Shown here: positions 1 to 7,371 of the stretch, piece by piece
Layout of the letters: each line of letters opens with the position of its first letter
How positions within the stretch are numbered: the stretch's first letter is position 1
Source: Eudoraea sp.
Lineage (GTDB): Bacteria; Bacteroidota; Bacteroidia; Flavobacteriales; Flavobacteriaceae
NCBI GenBank assembly: GCA_013041785.1
Contig: JABDRK010000167.1
Location: 1-8,925 of the forward strand
Length of the DNA: 8,925 nt
Reading direction: 5' to 3'
Notes under the pieces: generated by a model
The model's database searches: none
Told to the model about the DNA's origin: nothing
The model's input: only the letters and a program-made list of their open reading frames with translations
Position numbers and translations under genes: made by a program

Positions 1-381
1 TTGTTGTACAGCACAAGTCAGATGGTCTCTCAAAAAATGGGTATGCCTGTACAGCCAAACAAGGCCATTGTAGGTTCCAATGCCTTTGCCCATAGTTCAG
101 GTATCCACCAGGACGGCGTAATCAAAAAGCGGGAAACCTATGAGATCATCAATCCCACCGATGTGGGTGTAGATCATTCGTCCATTGTACTTACTGCCAG
201 AAGCGGTAGGGCTGCCCTGGCGTACCGTGCCAAAAAAGTGGGCTACGAACTCACAAAACTGCAGTTGGATAAAGTTTACCAGGAATTCCTGAAATTTGCG
301 GATCGCAAGAAGGAAATACTGGATGACGATATTCACAAGATTATTGAAGCCAGCAAGGTAAAAGTAGAAAGTGTAGCATAA
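1..381 (+). CDS. leuA: 2-isopropylmalate synthase, C-terminal part (5' end outside window)
   Basis: This enzyme condenses acetyl-CoA with 2-oxoisovalerate to 2-isopropylmalate, the committed step of leucine synthesis in the cytoplasm. The window opens inside the gene: the first codon (TTG) is an internal Leu in the stretch [11 protein letters not shown], which matches the known LeuA run RLIYPTSQLVSQ. Visible family motifs are [21 protein letters not shown] (residues about 20-40 of the fragment) and the RSGRAAL helix (about 68-74). The protein ends soon after [15 protein letters not shown], where long LeuA proteins such as that of E. coli continue into a roughly 120-residue leucine-binding regulatory domain. 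This is therefore the short form without that domain. The TAA stop touches the leuB ATG with no gap, so the two genes are co-transcribed and probably translationally coupled. A short homocitrate or citramalate synthase is possible but unlikely next to leuB. Confidence 0.93.
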   Translation: MLYSTSQMVSQKMGMPVQPNKAIVGSNAFAHSSGIHQDGVIKKRETYEIINPTDVGVDHSSIVLTARSGRAALAYRAKKVGYELTKLQLDKVYQEFLKFADRKKEILDDDIHKIIEASKVKVESVA

Positions 382-1500
382 ATGAAATTGAAGATAGCCT
401 TGTTACCTGGGGATGGGATAGGCCCCGAAGTAACGGCGCAGGCACAAAAATGTCTTACGGCGGTTGCCGATGTTTTTGGCCATGAATTCAAATTTCAAAG
501 GGCCTCTGTTGGGGCAGTAGCCATAGCAGAAAGCGGAACGCCACTGCCGCAGGAAACACTGGATCTATGCCTGTCTTCTGATGCCGTGCTTTTTGGAGCG
601 ATCGGAGATCCGAAGTACGACAATAATCCCGATGCCAAGGTACGTCCCGAACAAGGTTTGCTTGAGCTCAGGCAAAAACTGGGTCTCTTTAGTAATATAA
701 GGCCGGTCAAGATTTTCCCCACCCTGATCGACAAATCCCCCCTAAAAAAGAAGGTAATAAAAGGAACCGATTTTGTCATTTACCGGGAACTTACCGGAGG
801 AATCTATTTTGGAGAAAAAAAGTTGAGTAAAGACGGAACAGTAGCGTCTGATCTTTGTGTGTATTCGGAAGGAGAAATAAGCCGCATCAGCCATCTCGCC
901 TTTAAAGCAGCAAAATCCAGGAGAAAGAAGCTTACCCTGGTGGATAAAGCAAATGTTTTGGAATCTTCCCGACTCTGGAGGAAGGTAGTAACGAGAATAT
1001 CGGAGAGTTATCCGGAAGTAGCGGTTGATTTCCTGTTTATTGATAATGCGGCCATGCAATTAATTCTCAATCCCAGCCAGTTTGATGTGATCCTTACCGG
1101 GAACATGTTTGGTGATATCCTCTCCGATGAAGGGGGGGTGATAGGAGGTTCCATCGGGCTTCTGCCCTCAGCCTCCGTAGGGGAGAAACATGCCCTCTTT
1201 GAACCCATACACGGATCCTACCCGGAAGCCCGGGGAAAAAATATAGCTAACCCCATTGCTTCAATCCTATCGGCGGCTATGTTGCTTGATCATTATGGTC
1301 TGGATGAGGAGTCGCGGGCTGTAGTCATATCGGTCCTGAAGGCCATGAAAAAAGGGATTGTCACTCAGGATCTCGATCCGGAACAACATTATGGTACGCA
1401 GTATGTGGGGGATTTTATTGCAGAGAATATCAATGACAATGAGGAATTACTAATCCTTAACCGGGAGAATATCTGGTTGGGCAAATCGACCATCATTTAA
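382..1500 (+). CDS. leuB: 3-isopropylmalate dehydrogenase
   Basis: LeuB oxidises and decarboxylates 3-isopropylmalate to 2-oxoisocaproate with NAD+ and a divalent metal, the third dedicated step of leucine synthesis. The 372-residue protein has the full beta-decarboxylating dehydrogenase fold. Visible features are the N-terminal LLPGDGIGPEV (7-17), the substrate-binding block E90/L93/L94/R97 in RPEQGLLELR, R107, R135 and Y142 in RELTGGIYFG, catalytic K189 (VDKANVL), and metal ligands D221, D245 and D249. The two leucines at 93 and 94 are the signature that accepts the isopropyl group. The adenosine loop reads HGSYPEARGKNIANP (277-291), with Glu282 where most LeuB proteins have Asp; an acidic residue fits NAD+ rather than NADP+. 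There is a tail of about 20 residues after FIAENI. The ATG directly follows the leuA stop, so this is the last visible gene of a leu operon. Confidence 0.97.
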   Translation: MKLKIALLPGDGIGPEVTAQAQKCLTAVADVFGHEFKFQRASVGAVAIAESGTPLPQETLDLCLSSDAVLFGAIGDPKYDNNPDAKVRPEQGLLELRQKLGLFSNIRPVKIFPTLIDKSPLKKKVIKGTDFVIYRELTGGIYFGEKKLSKDGTVASDLCVYSEGEISRISHLAFKAAKSRRKKLTLVDKANVLESSRLWRKVVTRISESYPEVAVDFLFIDNAAMQLILNPSQFDVILTGNMFGDILSDEGGVIGGSIGLLPSASVGEKHALFEPIHGSYPEARGKNIANPIASILSAAMLLDHYGLDEESRAVVISVLKAMKKGIVTQDLDPEQHYGTQYVGDFIAENINDNEELLILNRENIWLGKSTII

Positions 1501-1620
1501 TCAATATCGCCTTCATTTTCTTTTTCCAGGAATTAAATAGAATCGTTTAGTGATCAAAGAATCAGTCTTTATTGAATCTAATAAGGCATTATCTTATCTT
1601 TGGCCCCATAATTTCTGAGC
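1501..1620. other. leuB-pheT intergenic region
   Basis: This 120-base AT-rich gap holds the pheT promoter at its right end. I see no strong hairpin terminator after leuB. A 5-base complementarity (AAAGA/TCTTT near 1555-1570) is too weak to call. I also see no tRNA-like or T-box-like structure that would couple pheT to phenylalanine supply. Confidence 0.6.
1572..1602 (+). promoter_or_regulatory. Bacteroidota-type promoter for pheT
   Basis: The -7 box TATCTTTG (1595-1602) matches TAnnTTTG exactly. A TTG at 1572-1574 lies 20 bp upstream, within the usual 17-23 bp for the -33 box. Transcription would start near 1608, leaving a leader of only about 12 bases before the ATG at 1621. This indicates that pheT is transcribed independently of leuAB. 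Confidence 0.7.
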
Positions 1621-4047
1621 ATGAAGATTTCCTATAACTGGCTAAAGCAATTCATTACTCTGGATTGGGATTCCCGAAGGACCGGGGATTTATTAACTTC
1701 CCTGGGGCTGGAAGTTGAAGGAATCAGCAGCTTTGAATCTATACAGGGCGGGCTCAAGGGAGTCGTAGTCGGGGAAGTACTTAGCTGTATCAAACATCCC
1801 AATGCCGACAAGCTCAAACTTACTACAGTGGATATCGGTACAGGAGATCCACTTCAGATTGTCTGTGGCGCTCCCAATGTTGCGGTGGGGCAAAAAGTAC
1901 CTGTTGCTACCATTGGCACTACCCTCTATACGGCCGAAGGTGAATCCTGGATCATAAAAAAAGGAAAAATACGGGGAGAAGCCAGTTACGGGATGATATG
2001 TGCCGAAGACGAACTGGGTCTGGGAGACAGTCACGAAGGGATTATGGTGCTCAATGATGAACTCAAACCAGGCACTCCCTGTTCAGATATTTTTGAGGTT
2101 GAGCTTGATGAAGTCTTTGAGATAGGCCTTACCCCCAATCGTGCAGATGCGATGAGCCATTTTGGAGTTGCCCGGGATTTAAAAGCCGGACTGCTTCAAC
2201 AGGAAATCCATACCGGGCTCATTACCCCATCGGTGAGTAATTTCAATATTACCAATAGGGCCCTGAAAATAGACGTAGAAGTGGTGGATGCCAAGCTTGC
2301 TCCACGATATTGCGGACTAACCATTAGCAATTTAATAGTTCAGCCCTCCCCGGACTGGCTTAAAAACCGGCTTAGGGCAATTGGATTAAGTCCGATTAAC
2401 AATATAGTTGACGCCACCAACTATGTGCTACACGAACTGGGTCAACCGTTGCACGCTTTTGATGCCGATCGCATCTATGGAAAAAAAATAGTGGTCAGGC
2501 CGGCTAAACCGGGTTCCACCTTTATGACCCTGGATGGGGAAGAACGGGATCTCCATGAAGAAGACCTTATGATATGCGATTCAGAAAAACCCATGTGCAT
2601 CGCCGGAGTTTTTGGTGGAATCAATACAGGAGTAACCGAGGACACAAGGGCCATATTTTTAGAAAGTGCTTATTTCGATCCGGTTTCCATCAGGAAGAGC
2701 GCCAAACGGCATGGGCTTAATACAGATGCGTCCTTCAGGTTTGAACGGGGGATCGACATCAATAATGTGGAATATGCGCTAAAACGGGCTGCACTGCTAA
2801 TCTGTGAGATCGCAGGAGGAGATATATCTTCTGATATTATTGATTTATATCCCAAGAAAATGGACGACCACCAGGTTTTCCTGACTTTTGAAAAAATCAA
2901 TACCCTGATCGGGCAGGAAATTCCGAGGGACAATATTAAAGCCATTCTGGCCTCCCTGGATATTCAGGTGAAAAGCGTCACCGAGTCCGGGCTTGGACTG
3001 CTCATTCCCTCCTACCGTGTGGATGTGCAACGCGAGGTGGATGTAATTGAAGAAATTCTAAGGGTTTACGGCTACGATAACATACATGTTCCCGAAAAAT
3101 TGACAGCCTCCATTGCCCCTTCTTCCAAATTCGAGGATTACAAGCTGGAAAATGCGATTGGACAACTCCTGGCCGCGAAAGGATTCTCCGAAATTCTTTC
3201 AAATAGCCTCACCAATCCGGAATACAGCCAATTTTTAGGGGGAGAAGCCCAAAATACACAAACCCTTATTTTAAATCCGTTAAGCACCGACTTATCGGTG
3301 ATGCGCCAATCTTTACTCTTTTCCGGATTGGAAGCAATATCCCATAACCTCAACCGCCGAAAGAGCAACCTGCGGATGTTCGAATTTGGAATGACGTATC
3401 ACTACAAAGGAGAAAATTATGAGGAAAAGAAGCACCTGACCCTACTATTGAGTGGTTCCAGACACGGTCAGGATTGGACTAGTCCGGCCAGAGATATGGA
3501 CTTTTATTATCTAAAGGCTACCACAAATCTGGTCTTTAAAAGATTTGGCATTGAAGATTTAGAAGTACAGCCTACAAAGAATGTTGTTTTATCTGAGGGC
3601 CTGGATTGCTATTCCGGAAAAACCCTACTCGCTTCCCTGGGGGTAGTACGGGCAGATATCTTAAAGCATTTTGATATTAAACAGGAAGTTCTTTTTGCGG
3701 ATTTTCGATGGGAAAACGTCACCAAATTAGCAGGAAGAAAGGATATTACGTATCGTGAGGTTCCCAAATACCCGGATGTTAAGCGAGATTTTGCACTACT
3801 GCTTGATGATGAAGTACCTTTTGAGCGCATCCGTAAAATTGCCTTCAACACCGAAAAGAAACTACTCAAAAAGGTGAATCTATTCGACGTGTATACGGGC
3901 AAAAATCTACCAAAGGGGAAGAAGTCCTATGCCGTGAGTTTCACCCTGCAGGATGAACAAAAGACCTTAACGGACAAACAGATCGACAAGATAATGAACA
4001 AGTTAAGGGCCCAGTACGAAAAGGAATTGGGTGCAGAATTACGCTAG
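1621..4047 (+). CDS. pheT: Phenylalanine--tRNA ligase, beta subunit
   Basis: PheT is the large subunit of the (alpha-beta)2 enzyme that charges tRNA-Phe; the beta chain binds tRNA and edits mischarged Tyr-tRNA-Phe. At 808 residues it is full length for a bacterial PheT. Domains in order: N-terminal MKISYNWLKQFI; EMAP/OB-fold tRNA-binding domain about 40-150 (HPNADKL at 59-65, MICAEDELGLG at 125-135); B3/B4 editing domain about 215-390 (HAFDADRI 278-285, GVFGGINTGV 329-338, RFERGIDI 373-380); B5 domain about 408-485 (YRVDVQREVDVIEEILRVYGY); catalytic-like core about 490-700; and the C-terminal ferredoxin-like anticodon-binding (FDX-ACB) domain 714-808 (VPKYPDVKRDFALLL). The ATG is chosen because it begins the conserved N-terminus and follows a short leader. 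pheS is not adjacent, so the alpha subunit must be encoded elsewhere. The TAG stop lies in a CTAG shared with the convergent FAS1 gene. Confidence 0.98.
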   Translation: MKISYNWLKQFITLDWDSRRTGDLLTSLGLEVEGISSFESIQGGLKGVVVGEVLSCIKHPNADKLKLTTVDIGTGDPLQIVCGAPNVAVGQKVPVATIGTTLYTAEGESWIIKKGKIRGEASYGMICAEDELGLGDSHEGIMVLNDELKPGTPCSDIFEVELDEVFEIGLTPNRADAMSHFGVARDLKAGLLQQEIHTGLITPSVSNFNITNRALKIDVEVVDAKLAPRYCGLTISNLIVQPSPDWLKNRLRAIGLSPINNIVDATNYVLHELGQPLHAFDADRIYGKKIVVRPAKPGSTFMTLDGEERDLHEEDLMICDSEKPMCIAGVFGGINTGVTEDTRAIFLESAYFDPVSIRKSAKRHGLNTDASFRFERGIDINNVEYALKRAALLICEIAGGDISSDIIDLYPKKMDDHQVFLTFEKINTLIGQEIPRDNIKAILASLDIQVKSVTESGLGLLIPSYRVDVQREVDVIEEILRVYGYDNIHVPEKLTASIAPSSKFEDYKLENAIGQLLAAKGFSEILSNSLTNPEYSQFLGGEAQNTQTLILNPLSTDLSVMRQSLLFSGLEAISHNLNRRKSNLRMFEFGMTYHYKGENYEEKKHLTLLLSGSRHGQDWTSPARDMDFYYLKATTNLVFKRFGIEDLEVQPTKNVVLSEGLDCYSGKTLLASLGVVRADILKHFDIKQEVLFADFRWENVTKLAGRKDITYREVPKYPDVKRDFALLLDDEVPFERIRKIAFNTEKKLLKKVNLFDVYTGKNLPKGKKSYAVSFTLQDEQKTLTDKQIDKIMNKLRAQYEKELGAELR

Positions 4048-4601
4048 TCTAGTGCCTCAGGCAGAATTACCGAATCTATCAGGTGCACAACCCCGTTACT
4101 CAGGTTGGTATCTTCAGTCTTGATCTTTGCCGAATTCCCCGAACAGTCTGTGAGTATGATATGCGTACCTTCCAGGGTGGCTAAAATTTCATTGCCCTGT
4201 ACCGTTTTAAAGACGGCACTGCCCTGGCCGCTGGCCATGGCCTGGAGTATTTTAGAAGCGGTTATTTGTCCTACTACCATATGATAGGTCAATACCGACA
4301 AGAGTTCCTGCTTGTTTTCAGGGGCAAGCCATTCGGTTAGGGTGCGATGAGATATTTTTTCAAATGCAGTATCCGAAGGAGCAAAAATGGTTATCGGGCC
4401 CTGGCTTCCCAAAATTTTATCCAGTTCAGCAAGCTTAACAGCTTGCAGTAAGGTCTGGTGATTTTTATTTAAAACACTGCTCTGCAAGATGGAGGGCTTT
4501 AGGCTTGCAACACTAAACTCCTCGGCGGCATATTGCCCTTTTACCGTGGTAGACAGAAAAAACAGGAAGAAGACAATCGCGAAGCGAGCCATTAATTGCA
4601 T
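4044..4601 (-). CDS. Secreted fasciclin (FAS1) domain protein
   Basis: This is a small exported protein with a single FAS1 domain, a fold linked to cell-surface adhesion and extracellular interactions; the ligand cannot be read from sequence. It has 185 residues. A signal peptide is clear: ARF then the hydrophobic run AIVFFLFFLSTTV (8-20), with likely cleavage after V-K-G at 22. FAS1 hallmarks follow: TLLQAVKLAELDKIL (50-64), the H1 motif ITIFAPSDTAFEKI (70-83), LLSVLTYHMVVGQI (100-113), and the H2 motif LSNGVVHLIDSVILP (167-181). The domain fills the mature protein, with no anchor or sorting domain. A second in-frame ATG at residue 4 (4590-4592) would also leave an intact signal peptide, so the exact start is unsettled. 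I see no convincing TAnnTTTG promoter directly upstream on this strand. The gene converges with pheT, sharing the CTAG that holds both stops. Confidence 0.93.
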   Translation of the reverse strand: MQLMARFAIVFFLFFLSTTVKGQYAAEEFSVASLKPSILQSSVLNKNHQTLLQAVKLAELDKILGSQGPITIFAPSDTAFEKISHRTLTEWLAPENKQELLSVLTYHMVVGQITASKILQAMASGQGSAVFKTVQGNEILATLEGTHIILTDCSGNSAKIKTEDTNLSNGVVHLIDSVILPEALD

Positions 4602-4695
4602 AATCGTGTTGTGTAAGTATTTCAGGGCTGCTATCGATAAACGGTATCAAAAGCTCGACAATATACAATAATGAAGGTCTTGGTTGGAAAAACAG

Positions 4696-4740
4696 TTATT
4701 AGAACTTATTCACATTAACATAATATTAACATTTTTTAAC
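4696..4740 (+). repeat. Helically phased TTAAC repeat array 1
   Basis: Exact TTAAC pentamers start at 4715, 4726 and 4736 (spacing 11 and 10). They are preceded by two TTATT pentamers at 4696 and 4706 (spacing 10, then 9 to the first TTAAC). The regular 10-11 bp step places each copy on the same face of the helix. The last copy ends 11 bp before the -33 box of the 4806 gene, a position suited to an activator or other upstream-binding protein. The pentamers are seen directly; a binding role is inference. A similar array lies at 7282-7317. Confidence 0.45.
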
Positions 4741-4751
4741 GTGGAGGGGGA

Positions 4752-4783
4752 TTTGATCGAACGTTGCGGATTGTTTATTTTTG
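4752..4783 (+). promoter_or_regulatory. Bacteroidota-type promoter for the 4806 gene
   Basis: The -33 box TTTG (4752-4755) is followed after 20 bp by the -7 box TATTTTTG (4776-4783), an exact TAnnTTTG match. Transcription would start near 4789, about 17 bases ahead of the ATG at 4806. Confidence 0.75.
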
Positions 4784-4805
4784 GGCCAATTGCTAAAAAA
4801 AGAAA

Positions 4806-5522
4806 ATGATACCTCGAACCAATATCGAAGAAATACTGCATAGGTTTCGCGAGCAGCACGCTCATGAAGAGCAGATAATTCAGGATGTTTATCAGCTCCT
4901 CAGAGAGGAAGGTGATAAGGAAGATCGAATTGTCGCTAATGTTTCCGGAAAAAATAAGGACAGCCAGAACGACTTCAAATTTGATCTGCTGGAAACCGAT
5001 AAAATCTATCATATAGAGCAGATTAAGGCCATTTGCATCAATTACCGTTTACGCTTTTTGGATTCGCGCTACTTCAAGGCAGAGATTCCACAGGAAGCTA
5101 TTTCCAAAATCAAAAAGCTGGAAAAGGAGCACGATACAGAGCTTAAGGGTTACAAGATCATCGCTCCCTCCAAATTATTCAAATTGGAAGATAAGGATGA
5201 TCCCTTGCTTTTTGCACCCATTGGCAATGGTTACTACTATCTGATACATAAATGGGGCAATGATCTGCACCCGCTAAGAAGGATCCTGGTTTGGCCCTTT
5301 AAGAATGTGCTGAACCTCACGGCTTTGGTGGTTTTGATAAGTTATCTGGCAACACTAATGGTGCCCGATGGTTTGTTTTCAAAATCCAACTCATCAGCTG
5401 AATTCTGGATTATCTTCTTCTTTATGTTTAAATCAGTTGCCGCAGTTGTGATTTTTTATGGTTTTGCCCTGGGCAAAAATTTCAACCCTGCTATCTGGAA
5501 CAGTAAATATTTCAACGCTTAA
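4806..5522 (+). CDS. Unrecognised protein with soluble N-terminal region and two C-terminal membrane helices
   Basis: I do not recognise this 238-residue protein as a named family. Residues 1-165 are soluble, charged and largely helical (for example IEEILHRFREQHAHEEQIIQ at 7-26, and a Lys/Glu-rich helix at about 96-112). A short hydrophobic-aromatic patch, PLLFAPIGNGYYYLIHKW (133-150), follows. Two membrane segments come next: about 168-187 (VLNLTALVVLISYLATLMVP) and about 200-221 (FWIIFFFMFKSVAAVVIFYGFA), separated by a short polar loop. Basic residues before helix 1 (LRRILVWPFKN) and after helix 2 (GKNFN...WNSKYF) suggest both ends are cytoplasmic, forming an inner-membrane hairpin with a cytoplasmic domain. 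There is no signal peptide. The ATG start fits the promoter, with a leader of about 17 bases and an A-rich stretch in place of a strong Shine-Dalgarno. It appears to be a single-gene unit with its own promoter and terminator. Function is unknown. Confidence 0.85.
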   Translation: MIPRTNIEEILHRFREQHAHEEQIIQDVYQLLREEGDKEDRIVANVSGKNKDSQNDFKFDLLETDKIYHIEQIKAICINYRLRFLDSRYFKAEIPQEAISKIKKLEKEHDTELKGYKIIAPSKLFKLEDKDDPLLFAPIGNGYYYLIHKWGNDLHPLRRILVWPFKNVLNLTALVVLISYLATLMVPDGLFSKSNSSAEFWIIFFFMFKSVAAVVIFYGFALGKNFNPAIWNSKYFNA

Positions 5523-5533
5523 ATACCACTCAT

Positions 5534-5565
5534 AAAAAAAGCACTTCAGTTGAAGTGCTTTTTTT
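5534..5565. terminator. Bidirectional rho-independent terminator
   Basis: A perfect inverted repeat covers the whole interval: seven A, GCACTTCA, a central GT, TGAAGTGC, seven T. Read on either strand it gives a GC-containing stem followed by a run of T, so it can end both the rightward membrane-protein gene (stop 5520-5522) and the leftward ABC-F gene (stop 5568-5570). It fills almost the entire 45-base gap between them. Confidence 0.93.
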
Positions 5566-5567
5566 AA

Positions 5568-7202
<1,635 letters not shown>

Positions 7203-7218
7203 TTATTTAAAATTTGCG

Positions 7219-7250
7219 CAAAAATAGGTAAAAAAACTACGCCTGATCAA
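7219..7250 (-). promoter_or_regulatory. Bacteroidota-type promoter for the ABC-F gene
   Basis: On the minus strand the -7 box TATTTTTG (7226-7219) matches TAnnTTTG exactly. A TTG at 7250-7248 lies 21 bp upstream as the -33 element. Transcription would start near 7213, giving a leader of about 17 bases before the ATG at 7196. Confidence 0.7.
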
Positions 7251-7281
7251 GAATCCCGCATGCCTTTTTAATTGCCTGACT

Positions 7282-7317
7282 TTAACGGTGCTTAACCACT
7301 TTTAACGCCCTATTAAC
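7282..7317 (+). repeat. Helically phased TTAAC repeat array 2
   Basis: Four exact TTAAC pentamers start at 7282, 7292, 7302 and 7313, with spacing 10, 10 and 11 bp. All are in the same orientation (GTTAA on the other strand). The last copy ends 22 bp before the rightward -7 box, so it covers the place where a -33 box for the lipoprotein gene would lie. That gene lacks a clear -33 TTG, which would suit an activator-dependent promoter. The pattern is seen directly; the regulatory role is inference. Confidence 0.5.
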
Positions 7318-7339
7318 AGCAACCGTTTTCTTGTTTATT

Positions 7340-7347
7340 TAGTTTTG
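7340..7347 (+). promoter_or_regulatory. Putative -7 box for the lipoprotein gene
   Basis: TAGTTTTG matches TAnnTTTG exactly and lies 24 bases before the ATG at 7372. There is no TTG at the expected -33 position; the TTAAC array occupies that place. The in-frame TTG at 7345 falls inside this box, which argues against it as a start codon. Confidence 0.55.
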
Positions 7348-7371
7348 CTAACAGACCAACGCCCTAAGTGT

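Larger units (their letters stand above)
4602..4805. other. Divergent intergenic region with repeat array
   Basis: This 204-base AT-rich gap separates the FAS1 gene (leftward) from the membrane-protein gene (rightward). It contains TTAAC repeats at 4715-4740 and a good rightward promoter at 4752-4783. The left part (4602-4690) shows only a partial leftward -7 match (TATATTG, reading the minus strand from about 4665 to 4659). A short reading frame that enters from inside the FAS1 gene and ends at 4671 shows no sign of being a gene. Confidence 0.6.

Noticed and set aside
742..1059. 105-codon open frame on the minus strand within leuB
   Set aside because: It lies wholly inside a well-conserved gene, has no recognisable protein features and no promoter; it is a reading-frame shadow.
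1501..1620. T-box or attenuator controlling pheT
   Set aside because: The predicted transcript leader is only about 12 bases, and no long hairpins or leader peptide are visible.
4632..4650. TATCGATA followed by ACGGTATC, reminiscent of a cloning-vector polylinker or an operator
   Set aside because: The match to vector sequence is only partial and the surrounding sequence is normal intergenic DNA; an 8-base palindrome alone is weak evidence.
4659..4665. Leftward promoter for the FAS1 gene (TATATTG)
   Set aside because: It matches TAnnTTTG only partially, with no convincing -33 box at the right distance, so I did not call it as a feature.
4489..4671. Short plus-strand frame overlapping the start of the FAS1 gene
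   Set aside because: More than half of it is antisense to the FAS1 signal-peptide region, and the translation shows no domain or membrane pattern.
7345..7371. Upstream TTG start adding nine residues to the lipoprotein
   Set aside because: The TTG lies inside the predicted -7 box and the extra residues would precede an otherwise perfect lipoprotein signal starting at ATG 7372.
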